From contig DAONSQ010000001.1 of NCBI GenBank assembly GCA_035411265.1, positions 1 through 56,909 on the forward strand: a DNA stretch of 56,909 nucleotides. The letters are read 5' to 3'. Shown here piece after piece: positions 40,758 through 49,620 of this stretch. A program made the translations under genes and the position numbers. Position 1 is the first letter of the stretch. The number at the start of each line of letters is the position of its first letter. Origin of the DNA: UBA1359 sp035411265. GTDB taxonomy: Bacteria > Patescibacteriota > Patescibacteriia > Patescibacteriales > Patescibacteriaceae. Below the pieces are notes generated by a model that ran no database searches, was not told where the DNA came from, and was given only the letters and a program-made list of their open reading frames with translations.

Positions 40758-41819
40758 TTAAATAATCAGCATGGCATCGCCATAGCTAAAAAATCGATAG
40801 TGCTCAGCAATAGCTGCCCCGTAAGCTTGTTTCATTAACTCCGTTCCACCCCAAGCTGAAACCAGCATCATTAGGCTTGATTTGGGTAAATGAAAATTAG
40901 TTACCAAACCACTGAGTAATTTAAATTCAAAGCCAGGGTAAATAAAAAGATTAATCGGTGCTCGCCAATCATCAGTTGCTGGTTCACTCATAAATCTAGC
41001 CACCACCCCTTCTAAGATCCGCACCGAAGTCGTGCCAACGGCAATAATTCTTCGACCAGCCCGTTTAGCCGCAATCAATTGATTGATTTTTTCAGCACTA
41101 ATCTCAACAATTTCCTCATGTAGCTGACCGCTAACTAACTGCTCATCCCTAACTGGCGCAAAAGTGCCTAAGCCAACATGAAGAGTGGCCTCTATTATCT
41201 CGACGCCATTTCGTTTAATTTCACTCAGCAAGTCATCAGTAAAATGAAGCCCCGCCGTCGGTGCCGCCACCGAACCAACCCGTTCTGGTTTGGCATAAAC
41301 AGTCTGATAATCTTCAACTGCTTTTTTTAGACCAAGTTGATCAGTTTTAATATAAGGCGGCAAAGGCATTTGACCGATTTGATAAATTTCTTGCCAAAAA
41401 GACTGCTCTGTTAAATTAAAAGCAACCACAAAAATGCCATTCCCCACCTCTTCAATAATTTCTCCTTTTAATTTAGCTGATAAATCGACGATTGTTCCTG
41501 GTTTCGGTCTAGTTCCACCAACCAAACAGCGCCATTTTTCTTGATCAGGCGTTTCAATTAATTTTTGCTCTAGCAAAATCTCAATTCGACCGCCACTACC
41601 AGCCTTATTACCCAGAAGCCTAGCTGGTAAAACCTTGGAATTATTAATCAATAAAATATCATCGGGTCGTAAAAAATCTGGCAGATCTTTAAAAACTTTA
41701 GTTTGCCACTGTTGTTTAGCCCGATCAATTACCATTAATTTAGCTTGATCACGCGGTTCAACTGGTGCCTGAGCAATCAACTCAATCGGGAGCTGATAAT
41801 CAAAATCGCTAATCTTCAT
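40758..41819 (-). CDS. queA: S-adenosylmethionine:tRNA ribosyltransferase-isomerase
   Basis: Forms epoxyqueuosine by moving the ribosyl part of SAM onto preQ1 in tRNA. 353 residues, normal length: KISDFDYQLPIELIAQAPVE, LLINNSKVLPARL, PLPPYIKTDQL, DYQTVYAKPERVGSVAAPTA with GLHFTDDLLSEI, HVGLGTFAPVR, IIAVGTTSVRILEG and NLFIYPGFEFKLLSGLVTNF. It sits one base after ruvB, a very common pair. queH, for the next step, is at 26.7 kb. Confidence 0.97.
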   Translation of the reverse strand: MKISDFDYQLPIELIAQAPVEPRDQAKLMVIDRAKQQWQTKVFKDLPDFLRPDDILLINNSKVLPARLLGNKAGSGGRIEILLEQKLIETPDQEKWRCLVGGTRPKPGTIVDLSAKLKGEIIEEVGNGIFVVAFNLTEQSFWQEIYQIGQMPLPPYIKTDQLGLKKAVEDYQTVYAKPERVGSVAAPTAGLHFTDDLLSEIKRNGVEIIEATLHVGLGTFAPVRDEQLVSGQLHEEIVEISAEKINQLIAAKRAGRRIIAVGTTSVRILEGVVARFMSEPATDDWRAPINLFIYPGFEFKLLSGLVTNFHLPKSSLMMLVSAWGGTELMKQAYGAAIAEHYRFFSYGDAMLII

Positions 41820-41820
41820 A

Positions 41821-42858
41821 TTAAAATAAACCCGCCGGCGGAGTTAAACCTAAGTGGCGATAAGCCGCTGCTGTAGCTTTACGACCGCGCGGTGTTCTTT
41901 CTAAAAAACCAAGCTGTAATAAGAATGGCTCATAAACATCTTCAATAGTCATTAGTTCCTCACCCGTTGCAGCAGCTAAAGTGTTTAAGCCAACTGGTCC
42001 ACCGCCAAACTTCTCAATAATTGTCGTAAGAATATAACGGTCAACTTCATCTAAGCCTAAATCATCAACTGCCAGCAAATTAAAAGCTTGTTTACAAAGT
42101 TTGACATCAATATCACCACTGCCTTTAACTTGGCAATAATCACGCACCCGTTTTAAAAGACGATTAGCAATTCGCGGTGTGCGACGAGCTCGACGAGCAA
42201 TTAAATTTTTAGCCTCAGTTTCAATCTTAATCTGCAACAATTTAGCATTTCTTTCAATAATTTTTTCTAGTTCTTCGGCTTCATAAAAATCTAACCGGTA
42301 AACCATACCAAAACGATCACGAAGCGGTGCTGATAGCGAACTAACTTTAGTTGTTGCTCCAACCAAACTAAAATGTGGTAAATCGATTCTCAAGGTTCGA
42401 GCAGCCGGTCCTTTACCTAAAACAATATCCAAAACTCGATCTTCCATGGCTGGATAAAGAATTTCCTCAACGCTATGCGGTAAACGATGAATTTCATCAA
42501 TAAATAGCAGGTCACCATCCTGGAGATTGGTTAAAATAGCTGCAAGGTCGCCAGCTTTTTCAATAGCTGGACCAGCTGTCACTCGTAGATTAGCACCAAG
42601 TTCATTGGCGATAACATGAGCTAAAGTAGTCTTACCAAGTCCTGGCGCACCATAAAGCAACACATGTTCAATAGACTCACCACGAGTTTGTGCTGCTCGC
42701 AAAAAGATTTCCAAACTCTGACGGATAGCTGCTTGGCCAACATATTCGGCTAAAGTTTTGGGGCGCAAACTAATATCCAACTTTTGATCGGTTTCATCTA
42801 CGACATCAGCTTTAAGAATCTTTTCCAACTCTGGATTGTCAAATTCTTCAATAATCAT
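41821..42858 (-). CDS. ruvB: Holliday junction branch-migration ATPase RuvB
   Basis: AAA+ motor that moves Holliday junctions with RuvA. 345 residues: LRPKTLAEYVGQAAIRQSLE, Walker A LLYGAPGLGKTTLAHVIANE, Walker B LLFIDEIHRLPHSVEEILY, sensor 1 VGATTKVSSLSAPLRDRFGM, arginine finger region and the winged helix LLQLGFLERTPRGRKATAAA. It lies directly after the exonuclease stop and before queA. ruvA and ruvC are not in the window. Confidence 0.97.
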   Translation of the reverse strand: MIIEEFDNPELEKILKADVVDETDQKLDISLRPKTLAEYVGQAAIRQSLEIFLRAAQTRGESIEHVLLYGAPGLGKTTLAHVIANELGANLRVTAGPAIEKAGDLAAILTNLQDGDLLFIDEIHRLPHSVEEILYPAMEDRVLDIVLGKGPAARTLRIDLPHFSLVGATTKVSSLSAPLRDRFGMVYRLDFYEAEELEKIIERNAKLLQIKIETEAKNLIARRARRTPRIANRLLKRVRDYCQVKGSGDIDVKLCKQAFNLLAVDDLGLDEVDRYILTTIIEKFGGGPVGLNTLAAATGEELMTIEDVYEPFLLQLGFLERTPRGRKATAAAYRHLGLTPPAGLF

Positions 42859-43728
42859 TTAAAAAAGCTTCGGTTCATCAGTAAAACCACTGGCTGATTT
42901 TTTAGCCAAAGGCAAAGAACTGCTTGGTGCTGCTGCTTCAGTTTGATTTTTACGAGGAAAATCACCTTGTAAGGCTCGCTCAACAATCTTTTTAGTTTCT
43001 GAAGAAAAATCAGCCCCTAAAATCCATTGCAAAAACCCCGAATCACTTTGAGCCACCTCGGCCAAAGAACGATCTTTGTGTTTAGAAAAATTAAGATAAG
43101 CCTCGCCACCTCGCCAATAAAAACGTTTTTCTTCGTCAACATATCGATCATCTGGCGCCTCACCAATCTGACGAATCAACTGATAATCATATTTCTTAAG
43201 TTGCTGATCCAGAATGTCAACACTAGCATGAACATCAGCTAAAGCACTATGGGCATTAACCATCTCTTTTTGACAATAATACTTGTAGGCAGCCGATAAA
43301 TCGCGCGGCTCCATAGCATGATAAATTATTTTACTGTCAATAATTTGTTTACGCGTAAAATTAAAATCATAACCAGAACGCAAAAACTCTCGCCTCAACA
43401 TTGGCAAATCAAAATTAGCCACATTAAAGCCGCCATAATAACAATCATTAAAGATATCCCAGATTTCCTGAACCTGGTCGCGAAATAACGGCTTTTCAGC
43501 CACATCTTCTTGTTTAATTCCATGGATAGCCGTCACTTCACTGGGAATTTCAATCTCTGGATTAAAGAACATGTCCTTTTCCATAACCCGACCATTAGGC
43601 ATAACTTTGACAAAAGCCAATTCAATAATCCGGTCATAAGCCAAAGCTAACCCAGTTGTCTCTAAATCAAAAATTACCAACGGCTTGTCTAACTTAGTAA
43701 CCTCTAAGATGTGCTTAAAATCAGTCAT
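42859..43728 (-). CDS. DEDDh 3'-5' exonuclease (DnaQ/ExoX-like)
   Basis: About 289 residues from the ATG before TDFKHILEVTKLDKPLVIF, 5 bases after the previous stop; an ATG 15 bases earlier would overlap it. The DEDDh residues are in VIFDLETTGL, GGFNVANFDLPMLRREFLRS and NAHSALADVHASVDIL. The C-terminal part YWRGGEAYLNFSKHKDRSLA with GFLQWILGADFS resembles the small domain found after ExoX-type exonucleases. It could be the separate proofreading subunit for DnaE or a repair exonuclease; the gene order with ruvB and queA leaves both open. Confidence 0.88.
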   Translation of the reverse strand: MTDFKHILEVTKLDKPLVIFDLETTGLALAYDRIIELAFVKVMPNGRVMEKDMFFNPEIEIPSEVTAIHGIKQEDVAEKPLFRDQVQEIWDIFNDCYYGGFNVANFDLPMLRREFLRSGYDFNFTRKQIIDSKIIYHAMEPRDLSAAYKYYCQKEMVNAHSALADVHASVDILDQQLKKYDYQLIRQIGEAPDDRYVDEEKRFYWRGGEAYLNFSKHKDRSLAEVAQSDSGFLQWILGADFSSETKKIVERALQGDFPRKNQTEAAAPSSSLPLAKKSASGFTDEPKLF

Positions 43729-43733
43729 GTTAA

Positions 43734-45065
43734 TTATCTGCAAGCTTCAAAAGTAGTCTTAGCGCTAGAATAATCAGAAATAAACTTAGTAAATGTTGCT
43801 GTCTGATCAACATACAATTTAGAACGATTAGAAATACTAGAACTACGATAAGCATCAATTAAAGTCTGTTTGGTAAGCTCTGTGGTGGCTGCGCGAAAGT
43901 CTCTGATAAATTGAGCAGTAACCGGAGCCATGGCTGAAAAATATTTAGTATTAGCATTCCTAACGTTGGTCACATATTGTTTACTCAAGCTTTCTAAATT
44001 AGCATAGCTAGTTTTCTGACAACTATTAAAAGAAGCTAGCATTTCATTTTTCTGAGCAATAGCAACAGCAATAGCTTGAGTTTTGTCAGTCACTAATGGC
44101 TCGGGCATAGTACCTGTACCAGTGCCGGTACCAGAGCCAGAGCCTGAGCCTGAGCCAGACCCAGAACCGGTGCCAGAACCAGAACATTCACCTAATTTAA
44201 CTAATAAATTAGTACTTTCACATTTACCAGGGGCACCACAAAACTCAGTCTCTAAAGCATCAACAATTGATTGGCTGGCATTTTCAATAATTAATGGAAG
44301 AGAACCGTTTTTAAAAGCATCAACTAATTGATTTTCTTTAATTAACCCCTGTTTTGATAAATAAACATCAACCTCGGCTACTGGATAAACTTTATCGTTA
44401 ACATATTCAATACTAAGACAAGAACCAGCAGCAGCACTATAAGACATAACAAAAGCTTTACTGTCGCATTTATCAACGCCACCACAAACATTTTCTTCTA
44501 AAATTGCCATAAGTTTTTGAGCTCCTGTTTGATCAGTTATTTTAACTACAAAAGGCAAGAGTCCTTTATCAACAGCAGCATAAAATTCACCAGCCGCCAC
44601 GCCGGCTTCGTTACTCAAAATAGAGTCAGCTAAATTTAAATCATAAAAACTAGGATCAAAAACACTAATTATCAGGCCAGCAGTTGTAGCAGTTGTAGCA
44701 GTTGTACCAGTTGCACTGTAAGTGGCCACAAAAGCTTTGCTGTCGCATTTATCAACGCCACCACAAACGTCTGTTTCTAAATTATCAATTATAAGATTTG
44801 CCGCCTTTTCATCAGCTACACTAACAGAAAAAGGCAATAAACCTTTGCTGACAGCAGTATAGAATTCTTTTTCAATAATTCCAGCATTTTCAACCAACGA
44901 AGCATCAGCTGCACCGCTATTATAAACCTTAACATCAAAAACACTAATCACTACAGCTGGACCAGCTGCCTGAGCATCTTTGGGATTAATTACAGCTTGG
45001 ATAAAAAAAGCTGACAGGCCAAGGAAAAAACCAAGTGCCAGAACAGCTAAAAAATGCTTTTTCAT
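43734..45065 (-). CDS. Secreted three-repeat protein with GS/GT linker, unknown
   Basis: 443 residues. Signal peptide (MKKHFLAVLALGFFLGLSAF, cleavage near AQAAG), then three modules of roughly 85-100 residues. The first two are similar (ISVFD..Y...A..S, EFY.AV.KGLLPF.V, CGGVDKCDSKAFV with a likely disulfide); the third is diverged (CGAPGKCESTNLL). A Gly/Ser/Thr linker (GSGSGSGSGS...GTGTG) leads to a helical C-terminal domain (SQKYVTNVRNANT-like, AQFIRDFRAATTELTK). I do not recognise it; it is probably a surface protein. It has its own extended -10 promoter. Confidence 0.75.
   Translation of the reverse strand: MKKHFLAVLALGFFLGLSAFFIQAVINPKDAQAAGPAVVISVFDVKVYNSGAADASLVENAGIIEKEFYTAVSKGLLPFSVSVADEKAANLIIDNLETDVCGGVDKCDSKAFVATYSATGTTATTATTAGLIISVFDPSFYDLNLADSILSNEAGVAAGEFYAAVDKGLLPFVVKITDQTGAQKLMAILEENVCGGVDKCDSKAFVMSYSAAAGSCLSIEYVNDKVYPVAEVDVYLSKQGLIKENQLVDAFKNGSLPLIIENASQSIVDALETEFCGAPGKCESTNLLVKLGECSGSGTGSGSGSGSGSGSGTGTGTGTMPEPLVTDKTQAIAVAIAQKNEMLASFNSCQKTSYANLESLSKQYVTNVRNANTKYFSAMAPVTAQFIRDFRAATTELTKQTLIDAYRSSSISNRSKLYVDQTATFTKFISDYSSAKTTFEACR
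44112..44184. repeat. Low-complexity Gly-Ser/Gly-Thr coding microsatellite
   Basis: On the minus strand, short tandem GGC-TCA/GGT-ACC-like six-base units encode the GSGSGTGTG linker. Six-base units keep the frame when copy number changes, so slippage would alter linker length without breaking the protein. Boundaries approximate. Confidence 0.6.
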
Positions 45066-45096
45066 AAAAAATTATTTTTTAATTAATATTTATTTA

Positions 45097-45105
45097 ATTA
45101 TAGCA
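45097..45105 (-). promoter_or_regulatory. Extended -10 promoter of the secreted repeat protein gene
   Basis: Minus-strand TGCTATAAT (TGn extended -10), overlapping the stop codon of the upstream ligase-fusion gene and 31 bases before the ATG. No convincing -35. Confidence 0.55.
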
Positions 45106-47413
45106 GTTTTGTCTCATAACGACTACTACTGAAAATCGCCGCTGAAAAAAACCACAGAAAAACTATACCGATATGCAAACTCCACCACCAATGATCCAGC
45201 ATCATTAAACAAAAAATACTAACTGCGAGTGGCCAGACAAAAGCTTTTTTCCTGGTTTGCCACAAAGCTAAACACCAACCGCCTACCAGCCAAATAAAGC
45301 CGCCATAGCCAATTTCGGCCATTATTAAAACTAAAGTATTATGCACTGGCTGATACTGCCACGCCGGACCGACTTCTTTATCTTGCTGGCTTAAAACTTG
45401 AGTGTAATTTCCCAAACCAATTCCCAAAAACGGTTTTTGCTTAATAATAGTCGCCGCCATCTGATAACCGTCCGCTCTTTCGGTTAAAGATTTTTGTTCC
45501 AATCTGGTCGCTAGGCTAACTCGACTATTTATCAATTCATTAAAAGGCCAGAGCCAAAGTATCGTCCATGCTATCAAGAAGCTAGCTAACCATAATATTT
45601 TCCGACGCCTCAGTTTCTCTGACCAAGCTAAAATTACTGCTAAAACTAAACCAACAATCATCGCTAGCCAGCCAGCCCGACTCCAGCTAAACAAGGCAGC
45701 TAAGCACCAAACAGCTAGGGCTCCAAATAATAAACTGCGAATAAAGTTACTATTAAACAATGGCCAGCCAACAATAACTAAAATTATTGCCACCGCCATC
45801 AGACCACCCAAGATATTGGGTTGATCGAAACTACCATAAGCCCTTAACCAACGGCCAGTTATTTCTCCACCACTGCCCAAAGACTCAATCACTGAAGTCC
45901 CCAAATCACCAGAATAATGAGCTGCTAATCCCAACCATTTATTAGCTGGAGCCGTCTGAGTAAAAAATTGCCCGATTCCTAAAAAAGCCGGAATAACTAA
46001 GCCTAGAGCAACATAACTCAGCCATTTTTTTATAGGCCAATAATTTAATCGCAGTAAAAACCACCAACCAAAACTCCATAAAAATAACCTCAACCAATAA
46101 AAAATTCTTAGCTGGTAATTAACGGTCGAATTAAAAAAACCAACCCCAATTATAGTTAATAGACCCACCAACCACAGTAAATACATTTTTCCTAAACGAG
46201 AGAAACGACCCTTTCGAAAATGAACACAAAATGTCGTCAGTATGGCTGCTATTAAAAAAATATCGCTAAGATAAAGGCTAATTGTTCCATACTCAAAGTA
46301 CTCTCCGCCTAAACTGCCTGCTTTAATAATCAATCTAGTCGACCAAGGCAAAACCAAACAAAGACCGAGGCAAAAAAACTCATTTAACCGACTCAGCCAA
46401 TTTATTTTTAATTGATAGCTTAAAGGGTCTGCTTTAATTTTCTCTATTTTTCCTACTTTCAAACCTTCTAAAACAGTCTGCAAACGATCACGAAAATTGC
46501 GACGCCGATCAATCGTATGTAATTTAATTGTTTTTTCATTAACCACCACTCGCTGATCAAGATTCATCAGAGTCTTAATGGCAATTGGTAAAAACTTTTG
46601 CTGTAAATAAAAAAACAATCGCTCAAAAGGTTTAGCTAAAAAACAATTCAACCTAGAAAAAACCTTAGCCAATCGGCTATTTAAAGTTTGGTCAGCAACT
46701 TCATATTGACCAGGCCGCCAATTGGGCAAATAAGTTTTAAGCCAAGGATTACTCTTAATTAATTGGCTATACGTCAGACCTTGCTCAACTAATGGCCGCA
46801 GATTAGCTAACCAATAAATATAATACCAATCCGGACAACCAGCCTCATCGGCCAATTTAAATTGATCAATTTTTAAATTATTACTCGCCAACCAAAAACT
46901 TAAACAAATTTTATCACGAGAATTTTCTGGCGTTGGTCTCAAACCAAAAATTTGCAAAATTAAAGCCGCCCAAAACCGACAAACCCATAGACAACCTGGT
47001 TGAGCCACAATAAATAAATCAATATCACCGCCATCACGCAAATTATAGGCCCCCATTAAATTAGCCACCGCCACAAAACGAATACCCGGTAGCCATCTTA
47101 GCCAAGCGACAACACGCTTAGCTATTTTTATTTTACGAATAGCCATTGGATAGCGTTGTCCACGACACTCAACTGTTTCACTTTGTCCTGGTAAAAAATA
47201 ATAACCCCACTTTTCCATCAACAAACCCTGTTCAACCATTTTTGCTACCGTCGTTCTAACTTGATTAAAATCAGTTTTTTGCGGTAAAAAAGACCAGATC
47301 TCCCACTGACTAAGAGGATATTTAAAAAGGGAAAAATAAGCTATCGTCTGCTGAATAGCCGCTTCTAAATTCCAATCCGCTTGTTGTCTTCTTTCAATAA
47401 AGCGGCTCACCAT
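45098..47413 (-). CDS. Fusion: nucleotidyltransferase-like N-terminal region plus O-antigen ligase/polymerase
   Basis: 771 residues. The first ~90 look like a winged-helix segment (AIQQTIAYFSLFKYPLSQWE, VAKMVEQGLLMEKWGYYFL). Residues ~100-230 resemble a minimal nucleotidyltransferase, with GAYNLRDGGDIDLFIV (D130 and D132). From ~residue 340 it is a polytopic Wzy/WaaL-like membrane protein: EYGTISLYLSDIFLIAAIL, AYGSFDQPNILGGLMAV, SWSRAGWLAMIVGLVLAV, KPFLGIGLGNYTQVL and YQPVHNTLVLIMAEIGYGG. Such ligases transfer or polymerise lipid-linked glycans outside the membrane. The frame is continuous with no sign of a frameshift. Confidence 0.83.
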   Translation of the reverse strand: MVSRFIERRQQADWNLEAAIQQTIAYFSLFKYPLSQWEIWSFLPQKTDFNQVRTTVAKMVEQGLLMEKWGYYFLPGQSETVECRGQRYPMAIRKIKIAKRVVAWLRWLPGIRFVAVANLMGAYNLRDGGDIDLFIVAQPGCLWVCRFWAALILQIFGLRPTPENSRDKICLSFWLASNNLKIDQFKLADEAGCPDWYYIYWLANLRPLVEQGLTYSQLIKSNPWLKTYLPNWRPGQYEVADQTLNSRLAKVFSRLNCFLAKPFERLFFYLQQKFLPIAIKTLMNLDQRVVVNEKTIKLHTIDRRRNFRDRLQTVLEGLKVGKIEKIKADPLSYQLKINWLSRLNEFFCLGLCLVLPWSTRLIIKAGSLGGEYFEYGTISLYLSDIFLIAAILTTFCVHFRKGRFSRLGKMYLLWLVGLLTIIGVGFFNSTVNYQLRIFYWLRLFLWSFGWWFLLRLNYWPIKKWLSYVALGLVIPAFLGIGQFFTQTAPANKWLGLAAHYSGDLGTSVIESLGSGGEITGRWLRAYGSFDQPNILGGLMAVAIILVIVGWPLFNSNFIRSLLFGALAVWCLAALFSWSRAGWLAMIVGLVLAVILAWSEKLRRRKILWLASFLIAWTILWLWPFNELINSRVSLATRLEQKSLTERADGYQMAATIIKQKPFLGIGLGNYTQVLSQQDKEVGPAWQYQPVHNTLVLIMAEIGYGGFIWLVGGWCLALWQTRKKAFVWPLAVSIFCLMMLDHWWWSLHIGIVFLWFFSAAIFSSSRYETKLL

Positions 47414-47416
47414 AAA

Positions 47417-48490
47417 CTATTCCTCGCTTGGACGGCCAAGCACCATTGGCTCAACGCTAGCTTCTTCACCAGTTATTTTAACGACATCACGATCAACCTT
47501 ACGAAATTCTTGATAAGCATTGTTGTAATGATTAACTGTCGTTCCCAAACTAGACCCCATTTTACGCAGAAATTCTTCATAAGAAGATAAATGCCGACCC
47601 AACTTTTCAACATTAACTTTAATATTTTTAGCATTTTCTTCAATTTGTAAAGCCTTTAAACCTTGTAAAACTGTCTGCAAATAAGCTAAAAAACTAGTCG
47701 GTGAAACAATTACCACGTGTTTATCGCGAAAAGCGTACTCAATCAAATCTTTGGTTTCAATCTGAACTGCCCCGATTTTATTAACCAACAAATCATAATA
47801 GATCGCCTCGGACGGTATGAACATAAAGGCAAAATCCATGGTTCCTTCAGCTGGTCGGACATATTTACCAGTTTCATCAATTCGATTTTTTAAATCCTGC
47901 TTAAAAGCTTTTTCCAATTTCAGACGTTGCTCCTGATCATTAGTATTTAAAATTTTCTCATAATTCTCTAAAGAAAATTTGGAATCAATTGGAATAACCT
48001 TATCTCGAACAAAAACTACCGCATCAACAATCTCCCCATTTTTGAAAGGATATTGAACTTGAAAGGCACCAGGCGGCAAGACATTTTTTAAAATTTCTTC
48101 CAAAAAATATTCACCCAAAACTCCTCGCTGTTTAGGGTTTTTTAAAATATCTTGTAGATTTTGTAATTGGCCAGAGAAACCCAAGATTTGCTTATTGCTT
48201 GATTGAAGCTCAGCAAGTTGCTTAGTAACATCACCCAACAAGCGGCTAGACTGGTTATTAATCGACTGCACGGCACTCATGGTGTTTTGATATTGGCTTT
48301 GGCTAGCCTGGTGGGTTTCACGCAGCTTTTGATCTAAAAGGCCTTTTAAATCATTGTTTTGCGTTGCTAACAGATTCATTTTCTCCTGCAAAACTGCCAT
48401 TTTTTCACTGCCATTATCACGATGAACAACCAATAGCCAAACCAAAGTGCCAGCTAATAATAACACTACTATACCCAAAATGATTTCCAT
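47417..48490 (-). CDS. rmuC: DNA recombination protein RmuC family
   Basis: I chose the ATG before EIILGIVVLLLAGTLVWLL (357 residues), because the longer frame overlaps tatD. One N-terminal membrane helix, a coiled coil (EKMNLLATQNNDLKGLLDQK), then the RmuC nuclease-like domain: KQRGVLGEYFLEEILKNVLP, DAVVFVRDKVIPIDSKFSLE, DFAFMFIPSEAIYYDLL and FRDKHVVIVSPTSFLAYLQT. RmuC limits inversions at short repeats in E. coli; its exact action is unclear. It follows tatD by 4 bases. Confidence 0.94.
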   Translation of the reverse strand: MEIILGIVVLLLAGTLVWLLVVHRDNGSEKMAVLQEKMNLLATQNNDLKGLLDQKLRETHQASQSQYQNTMSAVQSINNQSSRLLGDVTKQLAELQSSNKQILGFSGQLQNLQDILKNPKQRGVLGEYFLEEILKNVLPPGAFQVQYPFKNGEIVDAVVFVRDKVIPIDSKFSLENYEKILNTNDQEQRLKLEKAFKQDLKNRIDETGKYVRPAEGTMDFAFMFIPSEAIYYDLLVNKIGAVQIETKDLIEYAFRDKHVVIVSPTSFLAYLQTVLQGLKALQIEENAKNIKVNVEKLGRHLSSYEEFLRKMGSSLGTTVNHYNNAYQEFRKVDRDVVKITGEEASVEPMVLGRPSEE

Positions 48491-48494
48491 ACTA

Positions 48495-49346
48495 TTACCA
48501 TTCAATATTAAATAATCGTCGCGCGTTTTCTGTTGTGGTTTCAGCCACCCGCTCCAAAGTCCAGCCCTTGATTTGAGCAATCCGCTCCGCAGCTAAGCTC
48601 ACCAAACCAGGCTCGTTTCTTTGACCGCGAAAAGGCGCTGGCGTCAAAAATGGACAATCAGTTTCAACTAAAAACTTATCAGCTGGCATTTTTTTAATTA
48701 AATGATCCCAATCGTGGCAAAAAGTAATCAAGCCATTAAAAGAAATTAACAGACCGATACTAAAATATTCATTAGCCAAGCTTTCATTACCCGAAAAACA
48801 ATGGACCACCCCCCAAGGTCGGCCAACTGGTAAAAGCTGGCGATATTCACGGCGAAAATCTTTGAGTAGCGGCAGCAAATCAACATGAGCGTCACGGCAA
48901 TGGATTAAAATCGGCAATTCTCGCTTAGCTGCCAAAATAAGCTGCTCGATCAAAACCTCTTTTTGCTTCTTTTTTATTTCCTCAGGTGAAGCTGAAAATT
49001 CACTTAAATGATAATAATCTAAACCGATTTCACCAATCGCCACTACTTTACTAAAATCAGCCAGTTTGCCATAAACTTCCGGATCAAATTCTTCCCCATG
49101 AGTCACAAAATCATAGTCAGCATCTTGGACCCGAGCGCTAAACAAATGGGTTGGATGAAGACCAACCGCGGCCCAGACTCCACTATCATAACGATTGGCA
49201 TAATCGATGGCTCGCCTCGAAGTCCGAACTTCCGAACCAACCAAAATCATACCGACACCGGCCTCTAGCGATCTTTTGATCACTTCGTCGCCATCATCTT
49301 TAAAAGCATTAAAATTAACGTGAGCGTGGCTATCAAGAAGGTGCAT
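48495..49346 (-). CDS. tatD: TatD family metal-dependent hydrolase/DNase
   Basis: TIM-barrel metallohydrolase implicated in DNA repair and quality control. 283 residues: the metal ligands in LLDSHAHVNFNAF, AIGEIGLDYY, ILIHCRDAHVDLLPLL, GVVHCFSGN and LVETDCPFLTPAPFRGQRNE. The start MHLLDSHAHVNF is immediate. It often sits after metG, which here is 1.5 kb upstream on the same strand, separated by the small unit at 49.5 kb and by cvpA and tsaC. No Shine-Dalgarno. Confidence 0.95.
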   Translation of the reverse strand: MHLLDSHAHVNFNAFKDDGDEVIKRSLEAGVGMILVGSEVRTSRRAIDYANRYDSGVWAAVGLHPTHLFSARVQDADYDFVTHGEEFDPEVYGKLADFSKVVAIGEIGLDYYHLSEFSASPEEIKKKQKEVLIEQLILAAKRELPILIHCRDAHVDLLPLLKDFRREYRQLLPVGRPWGVVHCFSGNESLANEYFSIGLLISFNGLITFCHDWDHLIKKMPADKFLVETDCPFLTPAPFRGQRNEPGLVSLAAERIAQIKGWTLERVAETTTENARRLFNIEW

Positions 49347-49402
49347 AGAAAAAGGAATTAACTAACTAAAATAACAGATAACGCTATTTCTAATTTATCA
49401 CA

Positions 49403-49460
49403 AAAAGAGCTATAAGTCTATCTTGAACCCAAATAAAATGAGCTTATTGACAGCTCTTTT
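49403..49460. promoter_or_regulatory. Spaced inverted repeat around the -35 of the 49.5 kb unit
   Basis: AAAAGAGCT (49403-49411) is the complement of AGCTCTTTT (49452-49460), with ATAAG/CTTAT nested inside (49412-49416, 49443-49447). The right arm overlaps the last bases of the -35 box, so binding of a protein or cruciform formation would cover the promoter. Confidence 0.45.
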
Positions 49461-49475
49461 AATAAGTGGTAAATA
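49447..49475 (+). promoter_or_regulatory. Promoter of the small plus-strand unit
   Basis: Perfect TTGACA (49447-49452), 17-base spacer, TAAATA (49470-49475). The neighbours on both sides are on the minus strand, so this promoter serves only the small unit. Confidence 0.75.
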
Positions 49476-49480
49476 TTAGA

Positions 49481-49495
49481 TGTCTAAACTAGACA
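49481..49495. promoter_or_regulatory. Dyad TGTCTA-AAC-TAGACA at the predicted transcription start
   Basis: A perfect 6-bp inverted repeat with a three-base centre, 6 bases after the -10 box. It can be an operator or the extreme 5' hairpin of the transcript. Confidence 0.6.
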
Positions 49496-49506
49496 AAAAA
49501 AATTTG

Positions 49507-49620
49507 GGAGGAAAAAATGAGTGTCGCCGATCAAATCAGCTCAGCCATCAATTTCAAAACAAAGGAGGAAAAAATGAGTGTCGCCGATCAAATCAGCTCA
49601 GCCATCAATTTCAAAACAAA
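49507..49620 (+). repeat. Exact 57-bp tandem duplication carrying Shine-Dalgarno, start codon and first codons
   Basis: Copies at 49507-49563 and 49564-49620 are identical in all 57 bases. Each begins GGAGGAAAAA and then ATG, and encodes MSVADQISSAINFKTK. 57 is a multiple of three, so the first reading frame runs through the second copy's Shine-Dalgarno (as KEEK). A third GGAGGA follows at 49621. Confidence 0.97.

Noticed and set aside
44083..44331. Plus-strand Pro/Glu-rich frame opposite the GS/GT linker
   Set aside because: A reflection of the repetitive coding sequence on the other strand; no start signals.
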